The notes under the pieces were generated by a model that saw nothing but the letters and a program-made list of their open reading frames with translations, did not search any database and was not told the DNA's origin. Below, one piece after another: positions 8,405 to 17,244 of a stretch of DNA of 64,000 nt; within the stretch, counting starts at the first letter, position 1, and each line of letters starts with the position of its first letter. Both the position numbers and the translations under genes were made by a program. Location of the stretch: assembly GCF_000011245.1 (NCBI RefSeq), contig NC_004193.1:2892501-2956500 (forward strand), read 5' to 3'. The stretch comes from Oceanobacillus iheyensis HTE831 (GTDB lineage Bacteria; Bacillota; Bacilli; Bacillales; Amphibacillaceae).

Positions 8405-9157
8405 TCAACCAAGATACGGAAATTTATTATCAGTTAACACAAATGAATAATCTTCCGATACAACCGATCCGACGATTTTGTCGCTATCATATAATTGAAG
8501 CATAAAATCAGCCATTTCATCACTTGTATGATATTTATCGAATGCCTGATCCATATCAAAATCTTTATCATTATTAGCGATTTTAGCAAATTCAGATTCT
8601 GTTGCGGCAGGAGCCAATACCTTAGCTTGCATTTTCGCGCCATTTTCTCTTAATTCAAGAGCAAGGTTTTCTGTAAAGGAACTCACGTAAAATTTCGTTG
8701 CACTATATATGACTGCGGTCGGAGCCATATTATAACCCGCCGCTGAGGAAATATTAATTAATTGTGTTCCTTCTACATTGGCATAATCCTGAACATAAAG
8801 CGTAGAAAGTATCGTTAATGCCTCGATATTCAAGTGAAGCATGTTTTGCGCTCGTTTGGTATCTTCATCTTTCATCATTGTATGAATACCAAATCCAGCA
8901 TTATTTATCCACGTTTCGATATGATACTGCTTTAAAGTTTCATATAGCTGATATACTTCATTTGAGACGGATAAGTCAGCGACTTTAATTACTACATCAA
9001 CTTCCGGATAGTTGTCCGCAATTTCATCCTTTAATTGATTCAATAACGTTTCACGTCTAGCTATAATGATTAAATTTTTTCCTCTAGCTGCAAATTTTTT
9101 TGCAGTTGCATAACCAATCCCCGAACTAGCTCCTGTAATGGCTGTATATTGTTTAAT
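8405..9157 (-). CDS. Short-chain dehydrogenase/reductase with an apparent ATT start codon
   Basis: A complete SDR of about 250 residues if translation begins at the ATT at 9155-9157. The frame from there reads IKQYTAITGASSGIGYATA, the textbook SDR N-terminus with the cofactor glycine motif, and ends ..DNKFPYLG. A perfect AAGGAGG (9166-9172) lies eight bases before the ATT. No ATG, GTG or TTG exists in frame between the upstream stop and residue 38, where a TTG would delete the cofactor site. Other motifs: NNAGFG, SSAAGYN and YSATK. A -10 like TACAAT lies at 9191-9196. Alternatives are a mutated start (pseudogene) or a sequence error. Substrate unknown; the gene stands alone. Confidence 0.75.
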   Translation of the reverse strand: MKQYTAITGASSGIGYATAKKFAARGKNLIIIARRETLLNQLKDEIADNYPEVDVVIKVADLSVSNEVYQLYETLKQYHIETWINNAGFGIHTMMKDEDTKRAQNMLHLNIEALTILSTLYVQDYANVEGTQLINISSAAGYNMAPTAVIYSATKFYVSSFTENLALELRENGAKMQAKVLAPAATESEFAKIANNDKDFDMDQAFDKYHTSDEMADFMLQLYDSDKIVGSVVSEDYSFVLTDNKFPYLG

Positions 9158-9462
9158 AGTAATTTCCTCCTTACATCTTGCTGTCCTTTTATTGTACCCG
9201 CGATGGATTTTTAGTAATCTTTTTCGGTACTAAAGAATGTAAAACTGAGAACAAAAATTGTTTTCATAGAATATAACTAGCATTTTTTTAGAGATACTAG
9301 AACTTATCCAAGGCAGGATTCTCCAATAGGTTGCATGCCAAATAGCTATTTTCCTTTTGCCCACTATTACAGATATGAAGTCAACTAATAAAAGTCTTCC
9401 CCAGAAAATAAGAAAGACCTTAAAATAAATATTCACAACTAACTTGATGATAAGGAATTACA
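9158..9462. other. Gap between the SDR gene and liaR
   Basis: Only the SDR ribosome binding site and a possible -10 (9191-9196) are seen. A 68-codon minus-strand frame at 9230-9436 has no ribosome binding site or family resemblance and is not called. Confidence 0.5.
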
Positions 9463-10095
9463 TTACTCCACCAACTTATTCTGAAATGCATAAATAACAG
9501 CCTGCGTACGATCATGCACCTCTAACTTCCCTAAGATATTGCTCACATGGACTTTTACGGTTTTTAAGGCAATAAACAATTCATTCGCAATTTCTTGATT
9601 CGACTTTCCTTTTGCCATTAATAATAATATTTCTTTTTCTCGTTCTGTTAATTGCTCGTGAAGTGCAGTATTCTGCCCAGTACGCATACGATTCATAATT
9701 TTCCCTGTCACTTCTGGTTCCAAGATGGACTGCCCTTCATACGTTGAACGAATCGCTTTGGCAATTTCACTTGCTTTCGATGTTTTCAGCATATAGCTTG
9801 TCGCTCCTGCTTCTAACGCAGGATATACTTTTTCATCATCTAAGAAACTCGTTACAATAATAATTTTTGCTGCTGGCCATGCCTCTATTATCTTCTTTGT
9901 TGCTTGAATTCCATCCATTTCCTTCATAACAAGATCCATTAGAATAATATCTGGGCGCAGATCTAATGCAAGTTCTACAGCCTGTGTACCATCATCTGCC
10001 TCTGCTATTACATCAATATCTGGTTGCGAAGAAAGATATGCAGATACGCCTATTCGTACCATTTCATGATCATCGACAAATAAAACTTTAATCAT
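9463..10095 (-). CDS. liaR: LiaR-type NarL-family response regulator
   Basis: A 210-residue cytosolic regulator. The receiver domain (1-120) has the acidic pair VDDHEM, the phospho-acceptor Asp in DIILMDLVMKEMDG near residue 54 and the Lys in SYMLKTSKA near 105. The C-terminal LuxR-type helix-turn-helix starts at LTEREKEILLLMAKGKSNQEI near 148. It overlaps the kinase gene by eight bases and is last in the order membrane protein, liaH, liaF, liaS, liaR. LiaR is known to activate its own operon upon cell-wall damage. Assigned by sequence plus gene order. Confidence 0.9.
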   Translation of the reverse strand: MIKVLFVDDHEMVRIGVSAYLSSQPDIDVIAEADDGTQAVELALDLRPDIILMDLVMKEMDGIQATKKIIEAWPAAKIIIVTSFLDDEKVYPALEAGATSYMLKTSKASEIAKAIRSTYEGQSILEPEVTGKIMNRMRTGQNTALHEQLTEREKEILLLMAKGKSNQEIANELFIALKTVKVHVSNILGKLEVHDRTQAVIYAFQNKLVE

Positions 10096-11140
10096 TGGAT
10101 GTATCTTCCTTTCTTAAGATAGGGACTTTTACTTCAAGCCGTGTACCTTCATTTGGTACACTTATAACCTTCAATGTACCGCCAACTTCATACGCGCGTT
10201 CACGCATATTTTGCATCCCATAAGAACTTGTTTTAACATCTTCAGTTTGAAATCCAATACCATCATCCGACACACGCAAGATAATATTTTCATCTCGCTC
10301 AATTAGGAGAACTTGTAACGTAGTAGCTTTCGCATGGCGTAGTGTATTCGATATCGACTCTTGGAAAATACGAAATAGCTGATCTTCTACACCTTTATCT
10401 GTGTTGAAATCCTCTACTTTTGCATCAATTTCTAGAGGTACTTTTTGTGTTAATTCATGTAAGAGCTCCTCCACTCCCTCTTGCAATGACTTCCCTTTTA
10501 AAGCTACTGGGCGCAAATGGAGTAATAATGCACGCATTTCGAGTTGGGATTGGTGGATCATTTTTTCAACCATATTTAATTGCTTATTTAATGTTGGATC
10601 TTCAGCGGTCTCTGCTTCATTAATTGCTGACATCATCATCGACGCGGCAAAGAGCTGTTGACTCACAGAATCATGTAATTCTCTTGCAAGACGATTTCTT
10701 TCTTGAACTACTACTTCTTGTAAGCTTTGTTCACGTTCATTTGCACGTTCTGTCGCAATTCGCTGCGCATGTTCTGTTTGCGCCCTTAATTTCTCTTGAA
10801 GCTGATTCATGCGGTTCGAAATAGCATCCATTTCTTTTGGAATTTCTTCTTTTTCAGGATGTCTATCCCCCTGAATAATCCCGGTTAACATTTTTTCAAT
10901 TTGTTTTAGGTTTTCTTTCCAATACCAGCCGATAATCGTACCAATGACTGTTCCGAAGATAATCGTCAAAGCGAATAACGTTAATAAGAAAGACACATCT
11001 CCAATTTTGACTTCCCATAATGCACTCCATCCGATCGAATCATTTAAAGAAAAGGTAAGAAAAGTCATGACGACAAATGTAATCCCTAAGACAAAACTAC
11101 AGGTAATTGACAAGAGAACATATCGAATAATGGTATTCAT
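10088..11140 (-). CDS. liaS: LiaS-type membrane sensor histidine kinase
   Basis: A 350-residue kinase with two N-terminal membrane helices (about 8-30 and 48-70) and a short extracytoplasmic loop, as in intramembrane-sensing kinases. A HAMP-like/coiled region follows, then the HisKA_3 box ERNRLARELHDSVSQQL with the phospho-His near residue 157. The ATPase domain shows NTLRHAKA and VSDDGIGF. It overlaps liaF by four bases and liaR by eight, so all three are co-translated. Known LiaS senses envelope stress under LiaF control. Confidence 0.9.
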   Translation of the reverse strand: MNTIIRYVLLSITCSFVLGITFVVMTFLTFSLNDSIGWSALWEVKIGDVSFLLTLFALTIIFGTVIGTIIGWYWKENLKQIEKMLTGIIQGDRHPEKEEIPKEMDAISNRMNQLQEKLRAQTEHAQRIATERANEREQSLQEVVVQERNRLARELHDSVSQQLFAASMMMSAINEAETAEDPTLNKQLNMVEKMIHQSQLEMRALLLHLRPVALKGKSLQEGVEELLHELTQKVPLEIDAKVEDFNTDKGVEDQLFRIFQESISNTLRHAKATTLQVLLIERDENIILRVSDDGIGFQTEDVKTSSYGMQNMRERAYEVGGTLKVISVPNEGTRLEVKVPILRKEDTSND

Positions 11141-11865
11141 ACGCGTTTCACCTCAATGTCTCCAGAAAATATTGAGGTAATGATTTTCACTCTTGGATAC
11201 GTTGTACTATAGGATTCGGTTTCATAATGAATCGATTTATTCATTAGTCGTTGATGATACTCCCCAAGTATTGTAGCCCTACCAAAAACAGAACTATGAT
11301 GGATACTGACCTCAACTTCATAAGGAACATAAATTTCAATATTACCGATGAGGTGGCGGATAGAGATTACCGCTGTATCATTCGGTAGCACGGTATTACT
11401 TAAATCAATGATGCGATCACCGTATATACCATGCATGTTGACGTCTTTCCATTGATAAGCCGTTTCTTCTGTCCGGTAATCATCAAAAAAACGTTCGTCA
11501 AATAAAGGTTCTACATGGGTCATGGTTTCACACTCGTAGTCTTTTTCTGGAAATTCCGGTGTTTCCTGACTTGGTTCTTGAGTTGATTTAATATAGTTCA
11601 AAATGAAAAAGACAATCGCAGCGACAATGAAGAAACGTATTGCCAATAAGTTAAAAAATGAAAAGGTGAAACTAATTAAAGAAATCGCAAATACAATTTT
11701 CCACCATAAGCTGTGCAACCTTTTCCAACTAAAATACACAAAGAACCCAGCAATCAATGCGGAGAACAAAGATCCACCGTGGAAGAATATAATTTCAAAA
11801 ACAAGAAGAATTGCCCCGATGATCAATATCCAGTTAAAATATTTCGTGCTGAGTTGTTTGAACAT
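11137..11865 (-). CDS. liaF: LiaF, membrane inhibitor of the LiaSR system
   Basis: A 242-residue protein with four closely spaced hydrophobic helices in residues 10-95, a charged linker, and a C-terminal cytosolic beta-rich domain (NTVLPNDTAVISIRHLIGNI, then IEIYVPYEVEVSIHHSSVFG) typical of LiaF/VraT. The start is the ATG at 11865 because GGAG lies eight bases before it; the frame extends upstream ten codons without a ribosome binding site. It overlaps liaS by four bases. LiaF holds LiaS inactive in Bacillus subtilis. Confidence 0.88.
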   Translation of the reverse strand: MFKQLSTKYFNWILIIGAILLVFEIIFFHGGSLFSALIAGFFVYFSWKRLHSLWWKIVFAISLISFTFSFFNLLAIRFFIVAAIVFFILNYIKSTQEPSQETPEFPEKDYECETMTHVEPLFDERFFDDYRTEETAYQWKDVNMHGIYGDRIIDLSNTVLPNDTAVISIRHLIGNIEIYVPYEVEVSIHHSSVFGRATILGEYHQRLMNKSIHYETESYSTTYPRVKIITSIFSGDIEVKRV

Positions 11866-11975
11866 CTGCCATTCTCCTTTCTTTTGTTTCATTATGTATG
11901 TAACTAATACAGACGCAAAGATAATACGCCTGTATTAGTATACCATGAGAGTTGCTTATCTACCTACCGAGTTTA

Positions 11976-12614
11976 TTAAGCTTCATTTTCTTTCTCTTCT
12001 AATTTCTTCTCAAGCGCTGCAATTTTGCTATCGAACGTACTCTGATAGTAGGAGCTATTTACTCTATACTCTAGATTTTCAATATATTGTTCCATTTCTT
12101 CAAATTTGGAGTAAGGCTTTTCAGCTGAATCGGTAACGACGCGGTTAATCTGATGATTCGCTTTTGCAATGTTCTCACGCCCCATTAGCTCCATTCTCCG
12201 AAGATGCATATCTTTTAAGCGATGCTTCATCTCTTCATATTTTTGCTCTAAATCTTCTAATTGTTTCATCGCTTCTTCTCTAGAAGCTTTCATGCGATCT
12301 GCACGAGATTGGTATTCTTCATATTCTTTTAAAGCAAATTCATGCATTTCTTCTTCCTGCGCACGGTCAGCAATTTTTGCCTGATTTAATCGTTTATCTG
12401 CAAGGTCTTGTGCTTTCATATATTCGCGTGTGAACTCTTCCTTTAACTTGTACTGACGGTCAATAAGCTTTCTTACTTTTTCCTTTTCCTGCTCGCTTTG
12501 ACGTAAGTAATGGTTTAATGCCGCAATTGGATTCTTTTGTTCCTTTTTATCCATCATCGTGTGAAGATCCGCAGATACTGAGTCTTTAATTCGTGTGAAA
12601 ATATTCGTTGCCAT
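11976..12614 (-). CDS. liaH: LiaH/phage-shock protein A family coiled-coil protein
   Basis: A 212-residue PspA/IM30-family protein, almost entirely helical and rich in Glu and Lys, with an N-terminal amphipathic start (MATNIFTRIKDSVSADLHTM) and a DKKEQKNPIAALNHYLRQSEQE stretch typical of LiaH. Long coiled coils span about 25-150. Such proteins bind stressed membranes in large rings. The gene sits between the small membrane protein and liaF with 110 bases to liaF, matching liaI-liaH-liaF order. Confidence 0.88.
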   Translation of the reverse strand: MATNIFTRIKDSVSADLHTMMDKKEQKNPIAALNHYLRQSEQEKEKVRKLIDRQYKLKEEFTREYMKAQDLADKRLNQAKIADRAQEEEMHEFALKEYEEYQSRADRMKASREEAMKQLEDLEQKYEEMKHRLKDMHLRRMELMGRENIAKANHQINRVVTDSAEKPYSKFEEMEQYIENLEYRVNSSYYQSTFDSKIAALEKKLEEKENEA

Positions 12615-12643
12615 AAAAAATCTCTCCTTTTAGTATAATTTTT

Positions 12644-12997
12644 TTATTTATTTAATTCTGCCCACTGTCTTTCAAAGTTGGTAAAAGGATCATTGTCTTC
12701 TTTTACTTCATGGACAATATCACTATCTGGTGAATTCCAGTTTTTATAAATGAGGTAAAGTGCATAAGCTGCTGCAACTCCAATAACCGCATAAATGTTT
12801 GAGAAAGTGATGCTTAGAACAATTATTCCTAAAATCACCCAACCAACTTTTGCCGCTGTCGAATCCGTTTGGATGAATTTTTTAAAACATACATAAAGCA
12901 GCCCTACACTGATTGCTAGTAATACCATCGGACCGAGATTGACAAGCAAGATAAATAATGCAACCAGCCCACCAAGAAATAACATAAATTTTTTCAT
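12644..12997 (-). CDS. Small membrane protein in the LiaI position
   Basis: A 117-residue protein with three or four hydrophobic helices in residues 3-85 and a short cytosolic tail ending NFERQWAELNK. It is longer than B. subtilis LiaI (about 126 residues with two helices) in helix number, so it is called LiaI-like only by position, first in the lia order. Related proteins in other Firmicutes carry the tail Ф-x-x-QWxELN and have been mislabelled as flagellar rod proteins. A strong AAAGGAGGAG precedes the ATG. No confident LiaR operator was assigned upstream (12998-13149). Confidence 0.7.
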   Translation of the reverse strand: MKKFMLFLGGLVALFILLVNLGPMVLLAISVGLLYVCFKKFIQTDSTAAKVGWVILGIIVLSITFSNIYAVIGVAAAYALYLIYKNWNSPDSDIVHEVKEDNDPFTNFERQWAELNK

Positions 12998-13149
12998 TCC
13001 GTTCTCCTCCTTTCGTTATCGTATCTTTATCTTATCGGTTATCGATCTTTCCAGTAATGAGCTTGAGAGATATCTTTAACTAAGACTTAAGGTGTATGTG
13101 GGGATAAAACCTTCAATGTTATATGCTATGATAGAGGAAATTCTTAAAA

Positions 13150-13893
13150 ATGGGGCGTTACGTAATGATTGAAATGACTTCAACACCAAATTACGCAGGG
13201 ATGACGATTACAGGAGATTTTTATGACTTTGATCAATTGTATGAAGCATTACATAGGATTGTCGGCGGTGAAGGGGAATACCCTGCTTATTCTAGTGCAA
13301 GACTACGTGTATTAGGACTTTGTTATGATATCCGTCACGCAAATATGGGACATAGAGAATTCATCTATAAAGATCATGGACTTTCCATAGAAACCATGCA
13401 GTGGTTGGGAACAGTTGGTCCAAGTAAAAATCTCTACTTATCCTTTAACACGTATTATCCAGAAATTTTATTTATTCTAATGGCGCTAAATGATTTCATT
13501 GACCTCTATCAACGAAAACCAGAAGTACATTCTAAATGGGATTTAACCGTTCTAACAGTTCGTAAGTTCCAAGCAACTATTAACCAGTGCTTAAGAGAAA
13601 CAATTCCACCTCAGACATTTAAGTTAATGATGAAAAATATGAACAAGTACTCTGTTCATTTTCAATACTATTTTGATCAATATTTGGATCAACTTAATAT
13701 TCGCTTTCTAGAATGGAATAAGGAAAAACGACTTAAGAATATATCCATCATGGCTAAACGGATCGCAGAACAAGGCAAAGAGTACCAACAATTAAAAGAA
13801 GAAATATCCGAGGCTGCTTTTAAATATAATTGCAATCCAACTGAATTGCGCTATAGCAAGGAATATCCAGAATATGAAGAAATAGACTGGTAA
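13150..13893 (+). CDS. Conserved hypothetical protein, domain of unknown function
   Basis: A soluble protein of up to 247 residues that I recognise only as a conserved Bacillales hypothetical family starting TPNYAGMTITGDFYDFDQLY; I believe it corresponds to a Pfam DUF but cannot confirm the number. Most of the middle is alpha-helical and ends in a Lys/Glu-rich coiled segment (190-225). Either the ATG at 13150 or the one at 13165 could be used; GGGG precedes the second. A TATGAT at about 13124-13129 may be its -10. It is divergent from the lia cluster and alone. No function is claimed. Confidence 0.75.
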   Translation: MGRYVMIEMTSTPNYAGMTITGDFYDFDQLYEALHRIVGGEGEYPAYSSARLRVLGLCYDIRHANMGHREFIYKDHGLSIETMQWLGTVGPSKNLYLSFNTYYPEILFILMALNDFIDLYQRKPEVHSKWDLTVLTVRKFQATINQCLRETIPPQTFKLMMKNMNKYSVHFQYYFDQYLDQLNIRFLEWNKEKRLKNISIMAKRIAEQGKEYQQLKEEISEAAFKYNCNPTELRYSKEYPEYEEIDW

Positions 13894-13924
13894 TCTATCA
13901 GATATTATATTAGTGATTAGAATG

Positions 13925-14100
13925 GCTCTATTGTTCTGTTTAGATTTCTTATGTTGAATTTTGCGGGCCGGGGGAGCGGAGGGGCGGATCGGAGAGAAAC
14001 ATTTCTATTGACTACTTTTCCGGAATTTTCATGGTTTTTTGGGTAATAGAGCCTGTCTATTGACCACTTTTTCAGCTATCTCGCTTTTTTGGATTTTAGG
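13925..14100 (+). repeat. Array 1 of the 52-bp hairpin repeat, partly decayed
   Basis: CTATTGAC recurs at 14005 and 14057, exactly 52 bases apart, and a decayed unit starts near 13927, 78 bases earlier. The units carry the same core as array 2 (21241-21530): GGGTAATAGA, a four-to-five base loop and TCTATTGACC. A very GC-rich stretch (13963-13993, mostly G and C) interrupts the first unit. The rest of the 13894-14265 gap holds the promoter of the next gene. Confidence 0.75.
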
Positions 14101-14144
14101 AAGTGCCACATCATGTGATAGTCAAAAGAAGATTATACTGAAAA

Positions 14145-14173
14145 TTGACAATTAATTTAACGAATATTAACAT
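14145..14173 (+). promoter_or_regulatory. Promoter of the SSS transporter gene
   Basis: TTGACA (14145-14150), a 17-base spacer and TAACAT (14168-14173). It is flanked by an inverted repeat, TGAAAATTG (14139-14147) and CAATTTTCA (14183-14191), which could be an operator. Confidence 0.55.
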
Positions 14174-14265
14174 TTAAACTAACAATTTTCACTTTTGTAT
14201 GGGAAAGGAGGATTTTAGTAAAAGTTAGCTATACCTTTAAATAGAATGAAGGAGGCATAGGAATC

Positions 14266-15693
14266 TTGGGATTAGAATACAATAATAGTTTTCTTTGGTT
14301 CGTAATAGGATATGGGTTAATCATCTTAATGATGGGTGCATTTTATTCAAAAAAAGTAACCTCAAGTGAGGATTTTATACTCGCTGGTAAATCTCTTGGA
14401 CCAATTGTATTAATGGGAACATTGTTAGCAACATGGGTTGGCAGTGGAACTGTAACAGGCGGACCTAATTCTATCGCATATTCCAATGGTTTATGGCCAG
14501 CAATTGGTTATGTTATCCCCAGTTTAATTGGTATTACGATTCTGTTATTAATATCAGCTAAAATTCGAAACTATGGAAAATATACTGTGTCAGAAATACT
14601 CGAGATTAAATATGGTTCTTTTGCTAGAATCCTATCTTTAATTATCATTGTGCTTGCCTTTGTTGGTATAGTTTCTTATCAATATCAGGGACTTGGCTTT
14701 ATACTACACGTGTCCACCGGTATCTCTGTTGAAACAGGCACTATTATAGGAGCAGTATTAATTATCTTCTTGGCAACAATAGGGGGATTAATGTCTGTCG
14801 CTCCAACTGATACGTTAAGTGCATTAATTATTTTTTTGGGCTTAATTATTGGAGTACCTGTTATTTTAGGGGATATTGGAGGGTTCGACCATCTAGTGAG
14901 TAGTGTCGAGACTGAAAGGTTAAATCTATTTGGAAATTTAAACTTACTACAAGTAATGGGTTTCTATATTCCTGTTTTATTCCTACTCTTAGGTGACCAA
15001 AATATGTATCAAAGAATTTCAGCATCCAGTAGTGATAAAACAACTAAACTAGGTATCTCTGGTTGGATTATAGGAATGTTAATCTCTACTCCTTTAGTTG
15101 CTGTATTAGCATTTTCTGCTAGGTACTACTTTCCTGATCTAGATCCTGGAATGGCATTGATATCAACTTCGTTGGTCTTACCAACTGCTATTGGTGGCTT
15201 ACTAATTGCGGCAGTCACTTCTTTTATTGTCACTACAGGAAATTCTTATTTATTATCTTCAGCAACAAATATAACTTATGATATTTATGGTAAATACATT
15301 AATCCAAAAGCTACAGATAAGCAGAAATTAGTTTTTACTAGAGTATTGATCCCAGTGCTAGGATTAATTGCATATCTACTAACCACTTATTTTCCAACTG
15401 TCCTCACCGTTCAAATGTATGCTTATACAGTCTACGGTGCCGGGATTACACCTGCTTTACTAGGCGTATTCCTTTGGAAACGTGTAACAAAACAAGCAGG
15501 TATTTCTTCGATGTTAGCTGGTGTTGTGTCCACGTTAATTTGGGAGTTTTTCGATACACCATTTAATATCAATAGTTCCTTGATTTCTATTCCTATCGCG
15601 ATATTAGTATTAGTTATTGTAACTTTACTTACTTCAAAAAAACAAGAATTATTCGACTATAGAAAGGATGATTTAATTGCAAACCAAAAATAG
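14266..15693 (+). CDS. Sodium:solute symporter (SSS family)
   Basis: A 475-residue membrane carrier with about 13 hydrophobic helices. Family features are the N-terminal FILAGKSLGPIVLMGTLLATWVGSG region (about 35-65) and LGDQNMYQRISASSSDK near residue 240, where SSS proteins have D-x-x-QR-x-x-x-A. The start is a TTG at 14266, ten bases after GGAGG. Its 3' end overlaps the next gene by 17 bases, so the two are coupled. The partner is a creatinase-like M24 protein, suggesting the cargo is a small amide, peptide or guanidino compound. The cargo is unproven; SSS members also carry sugars, proline and acetate. Confidence 0.88.
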   Translation: MGLEYNNSFLWFVIGYGLIILMMGAFYSKKVTSSEDFILAGKSLGPIVLMGTLLATWVGSGTVTGGPNSIAYSNGLWPAIGYVIPSLIGITILLLISAKIRNYGKYTVSEILEIKYGSFARILSLIIIVLAFVGIVSYQYQGLGFILHVSTGISVETGTIIGAVLIIFLATIGGLMSVAPTDTLSALIIFLGLIIGVPVILGDIGGFDHLVSSVETERLNLFGNLNLLQVMGFYIPVLFLLLGDQNMYQRISASSSDKTTKLGISGWIIGMLISTPLVAVLAFSARYYFPDLDPGMALISTSLVLPTAIGGLLIAAVTSFIVTTGNSYLLSSATNITYDIYGKYINPKATDKQKLVFTRVLIPVLGLIAYLLTTYFPTVLTVQMYAYTVYGAGITPALLGVFLWKRVTKQAGISSMLAGVVSTLIWEFFDTPFNINSSLISIPIAILVLVIVTLLTSKKQELFDYRKDDLIANQK

Positions 15694-16807
15694 AGTTGAT
15701 AACTTAAGAGCAATTATGGAGGAAAGTAATATTGATTTGTCCATCATTATGAACGTTGAAAATCAATATTATCTAAACGGTTTAAAGGCTATTACTTACT
15801 CACGTCCAATCGTCCTTGCGATTGATTCAAAAAATCTCAGTTTAATTATCCCTTCATTGGAAGAAAATCACGCAAAAGAAAAGACAGACGCAAATGAACT
15901 CTATATTTACCATGAAACAAACCTTTATGGAGGTGACAAAAAATCTTATTTGGATTACTTGGAAACGGTCATTTCTCAATATCCGAATGGAACGAGAGTC
16001 GGAGTGGAATTTTCATCCTTATCGTTGAAAATGGCAAATATACTAAAAGAAGCTGGTTTTGAACTGATTAATTTAGATCACAAAATAGCAGAGATGCGGT
16101 TTATTAAGAACGATGAAGAAATTGAAATGGTGCAGGAGGCAGGAAAATTAGTAAGTTTAGCCTTAAAAAAATCATTGGAAAATGCTCAACCAGGTATAAC
16201 CGAGATGGAGCTGGATCGTCATGGCACACAACTGTTATTTGAAGAAATGGATAACTATCCAGATGCTACTCTTGATTATTTTGCCATGTCGCCCTCTGGT
16301 TTAGAGAGAAGCATTATGCCGCATGTTTTTTCTAATACTAGAAAACTATTAACTAATGACATTGTTGTTCATAGTAGACAAGTTGCCTTAAATGGTTATC
16401 GCGCGGAATGTGAAAGAACATTTTTTGTAGGAAAACCAACAGACAAACAATTAGATGCATTTAAAGCGGCATATGAAGCACAGTTAGTGGCAATGGAAAA
16501 AATAGCCGTTGGAGTTACCGCGAAAGAAGTAGATGAAGTGGCAAGGAATATCTTTCAACAATACAATTTAGAAAAATATTGTATTCATCGAACTGGTCAT
16601 GGTATCGGTATTGGTCTCCATGAAGAACCTTCCCTTCGTTTTGATAATGATCTCGTCTTACAAGAAGGAATGATCTTTACTATTGAACCAGGAATATATA
16701 TTCCTGGAGTTGGTGGATTCAGGCACTCCGATACGGTAGTCCTAACCAATGAGGGAACAAAACTAGTAACAGAATACCCGAGAGAAATTGAGCATTTAAT
16801 ATTTTAA
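15677..16807 (+). CDS. Creatinase-like M24 (pita-bread) hydrolase lacking canonical metal ligands
   Basis: A 376-residue protein with an N-terminal creatinase domain (1-140) and a C-terminal M24 domain. The metal-dependent members have Asp, Asp, His, Glu, Glu. Here the first Asp region reads IVVHSRQVALNGYRAECERTF, with no Asp at either ligand position. The His of TGHGIGIGLHEEPS is kept. Of the two Glu, one remains in TIEPGIYIPG, but the last is Ser in FRHSDTV. This is the creatinase pattern, so amidino-type hydrolysis without metal is likelier than aminopeptidase action. Start is TTG at 15677, after AAAGG, overlapping the symporter gene by 17 bases. The substrate is unknown. Confidence 0.8.
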   Translation: MQTKNRVDNLRAIMEESNIDLSIIMNVENQYYLNGLKAITYSRPIVLAIDSKNLSLIIPSLEENHAKEKTDANELYIYHETNLYGGDKKSYLDYLETVISQYPNGTRVGVEFSSLSLKMANILKEAGFELINLDHKIAEMRFIKNDEEIEMVQEAGKLVSLALKKSLENAQPGITEMELDRHGTQLLFEEMDNYPDATLDYFAMSPSGLERSIMPHVFSNTRKLLTNDIVVHSRQVALNGYRAECERTFFVGKPTDKQLDAFKAAYEAQLVAMEKIAVGVTAKEVDEVARNIFQQYNLEKYCIHRTGHGIGIGLHEEPSLRFDNDLVLQEGMIFTIEPGIYIPGVGGFRHSDTVVLTNEGTKLVTEYPREIEHLIF

Positions 16808-16835
16808 TAGATAGAGTGTAAAGCAACATGGAAAA

Positions 16836-17083
16836 GATGAAGAGGTTGAGACAAAAGTTATATTCAAATGATAGATTTTTAAATCTCCGCTTATCCACTA
16901 GCGGCTAATGGGCCTCCGATTGTTTATGCATCGGAGGCTTGCCTATGCCTTCCCCCACAAGACAAGGAAAACCTCGACAGTATTACAGCGCTCGCAGAAC
17001 ATCTATTTTTGATTTTGATGGAATTTGTGTATATTTATGCTTAATCTAGCTATCATCCGTCTTTATGCTCCAACCTCTTCGTC
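16836..17083. repeat. Intergenic element with inverted ends and a strong internal hairpin
   Basis: The left end GATGAAGAGGTTGAGACA (16836-16853) is the near-perfect reverse complement of the right end at 17066-17083. Inside, GCCTCCGAT (16912-16920) and ATCGGAGGC (16930-16938) form a nine-pair stem. It fills most of the 16808-17244 gap between the M24 gene and the CdaR-type gene. No transposase is present, so this could be a miniature mobile element or a folded RNA. The remaining DNA holds a -10-like TATAAT at 17189-17194 for the next gene. Confidence 0.6.
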
Positions 17084-17244
17084 TATCTTTCTCGCTGCAA
17101 AATTACTTGATTTTTATAAATTTAAACTCTTAAATGCAATCATCTCCATCCACTGCAACCAACTTCCACTTATACCTGGAAAGTACGTTATAATAGCTGT
17201 AATTCATTCGTTGCCATCCAAGGTTGAAAAAGGAGACAAGCACT

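Noticed and set aside
9230..9436. 68-codon minus-strand open frame between the SDR gene and liaR
   Set aside because: No ribosome binding site, odd composition rich in Ile, Phe and Trp, no family resemblance.
12998..13149. A LiaR operator upstream of the lia cluster
   Set aside because: Sequence such as AAGTCTTAG at about 13079-13087 (minus strand) is suggestive, but I could not fit a clear inverted repeat with correct spacing.
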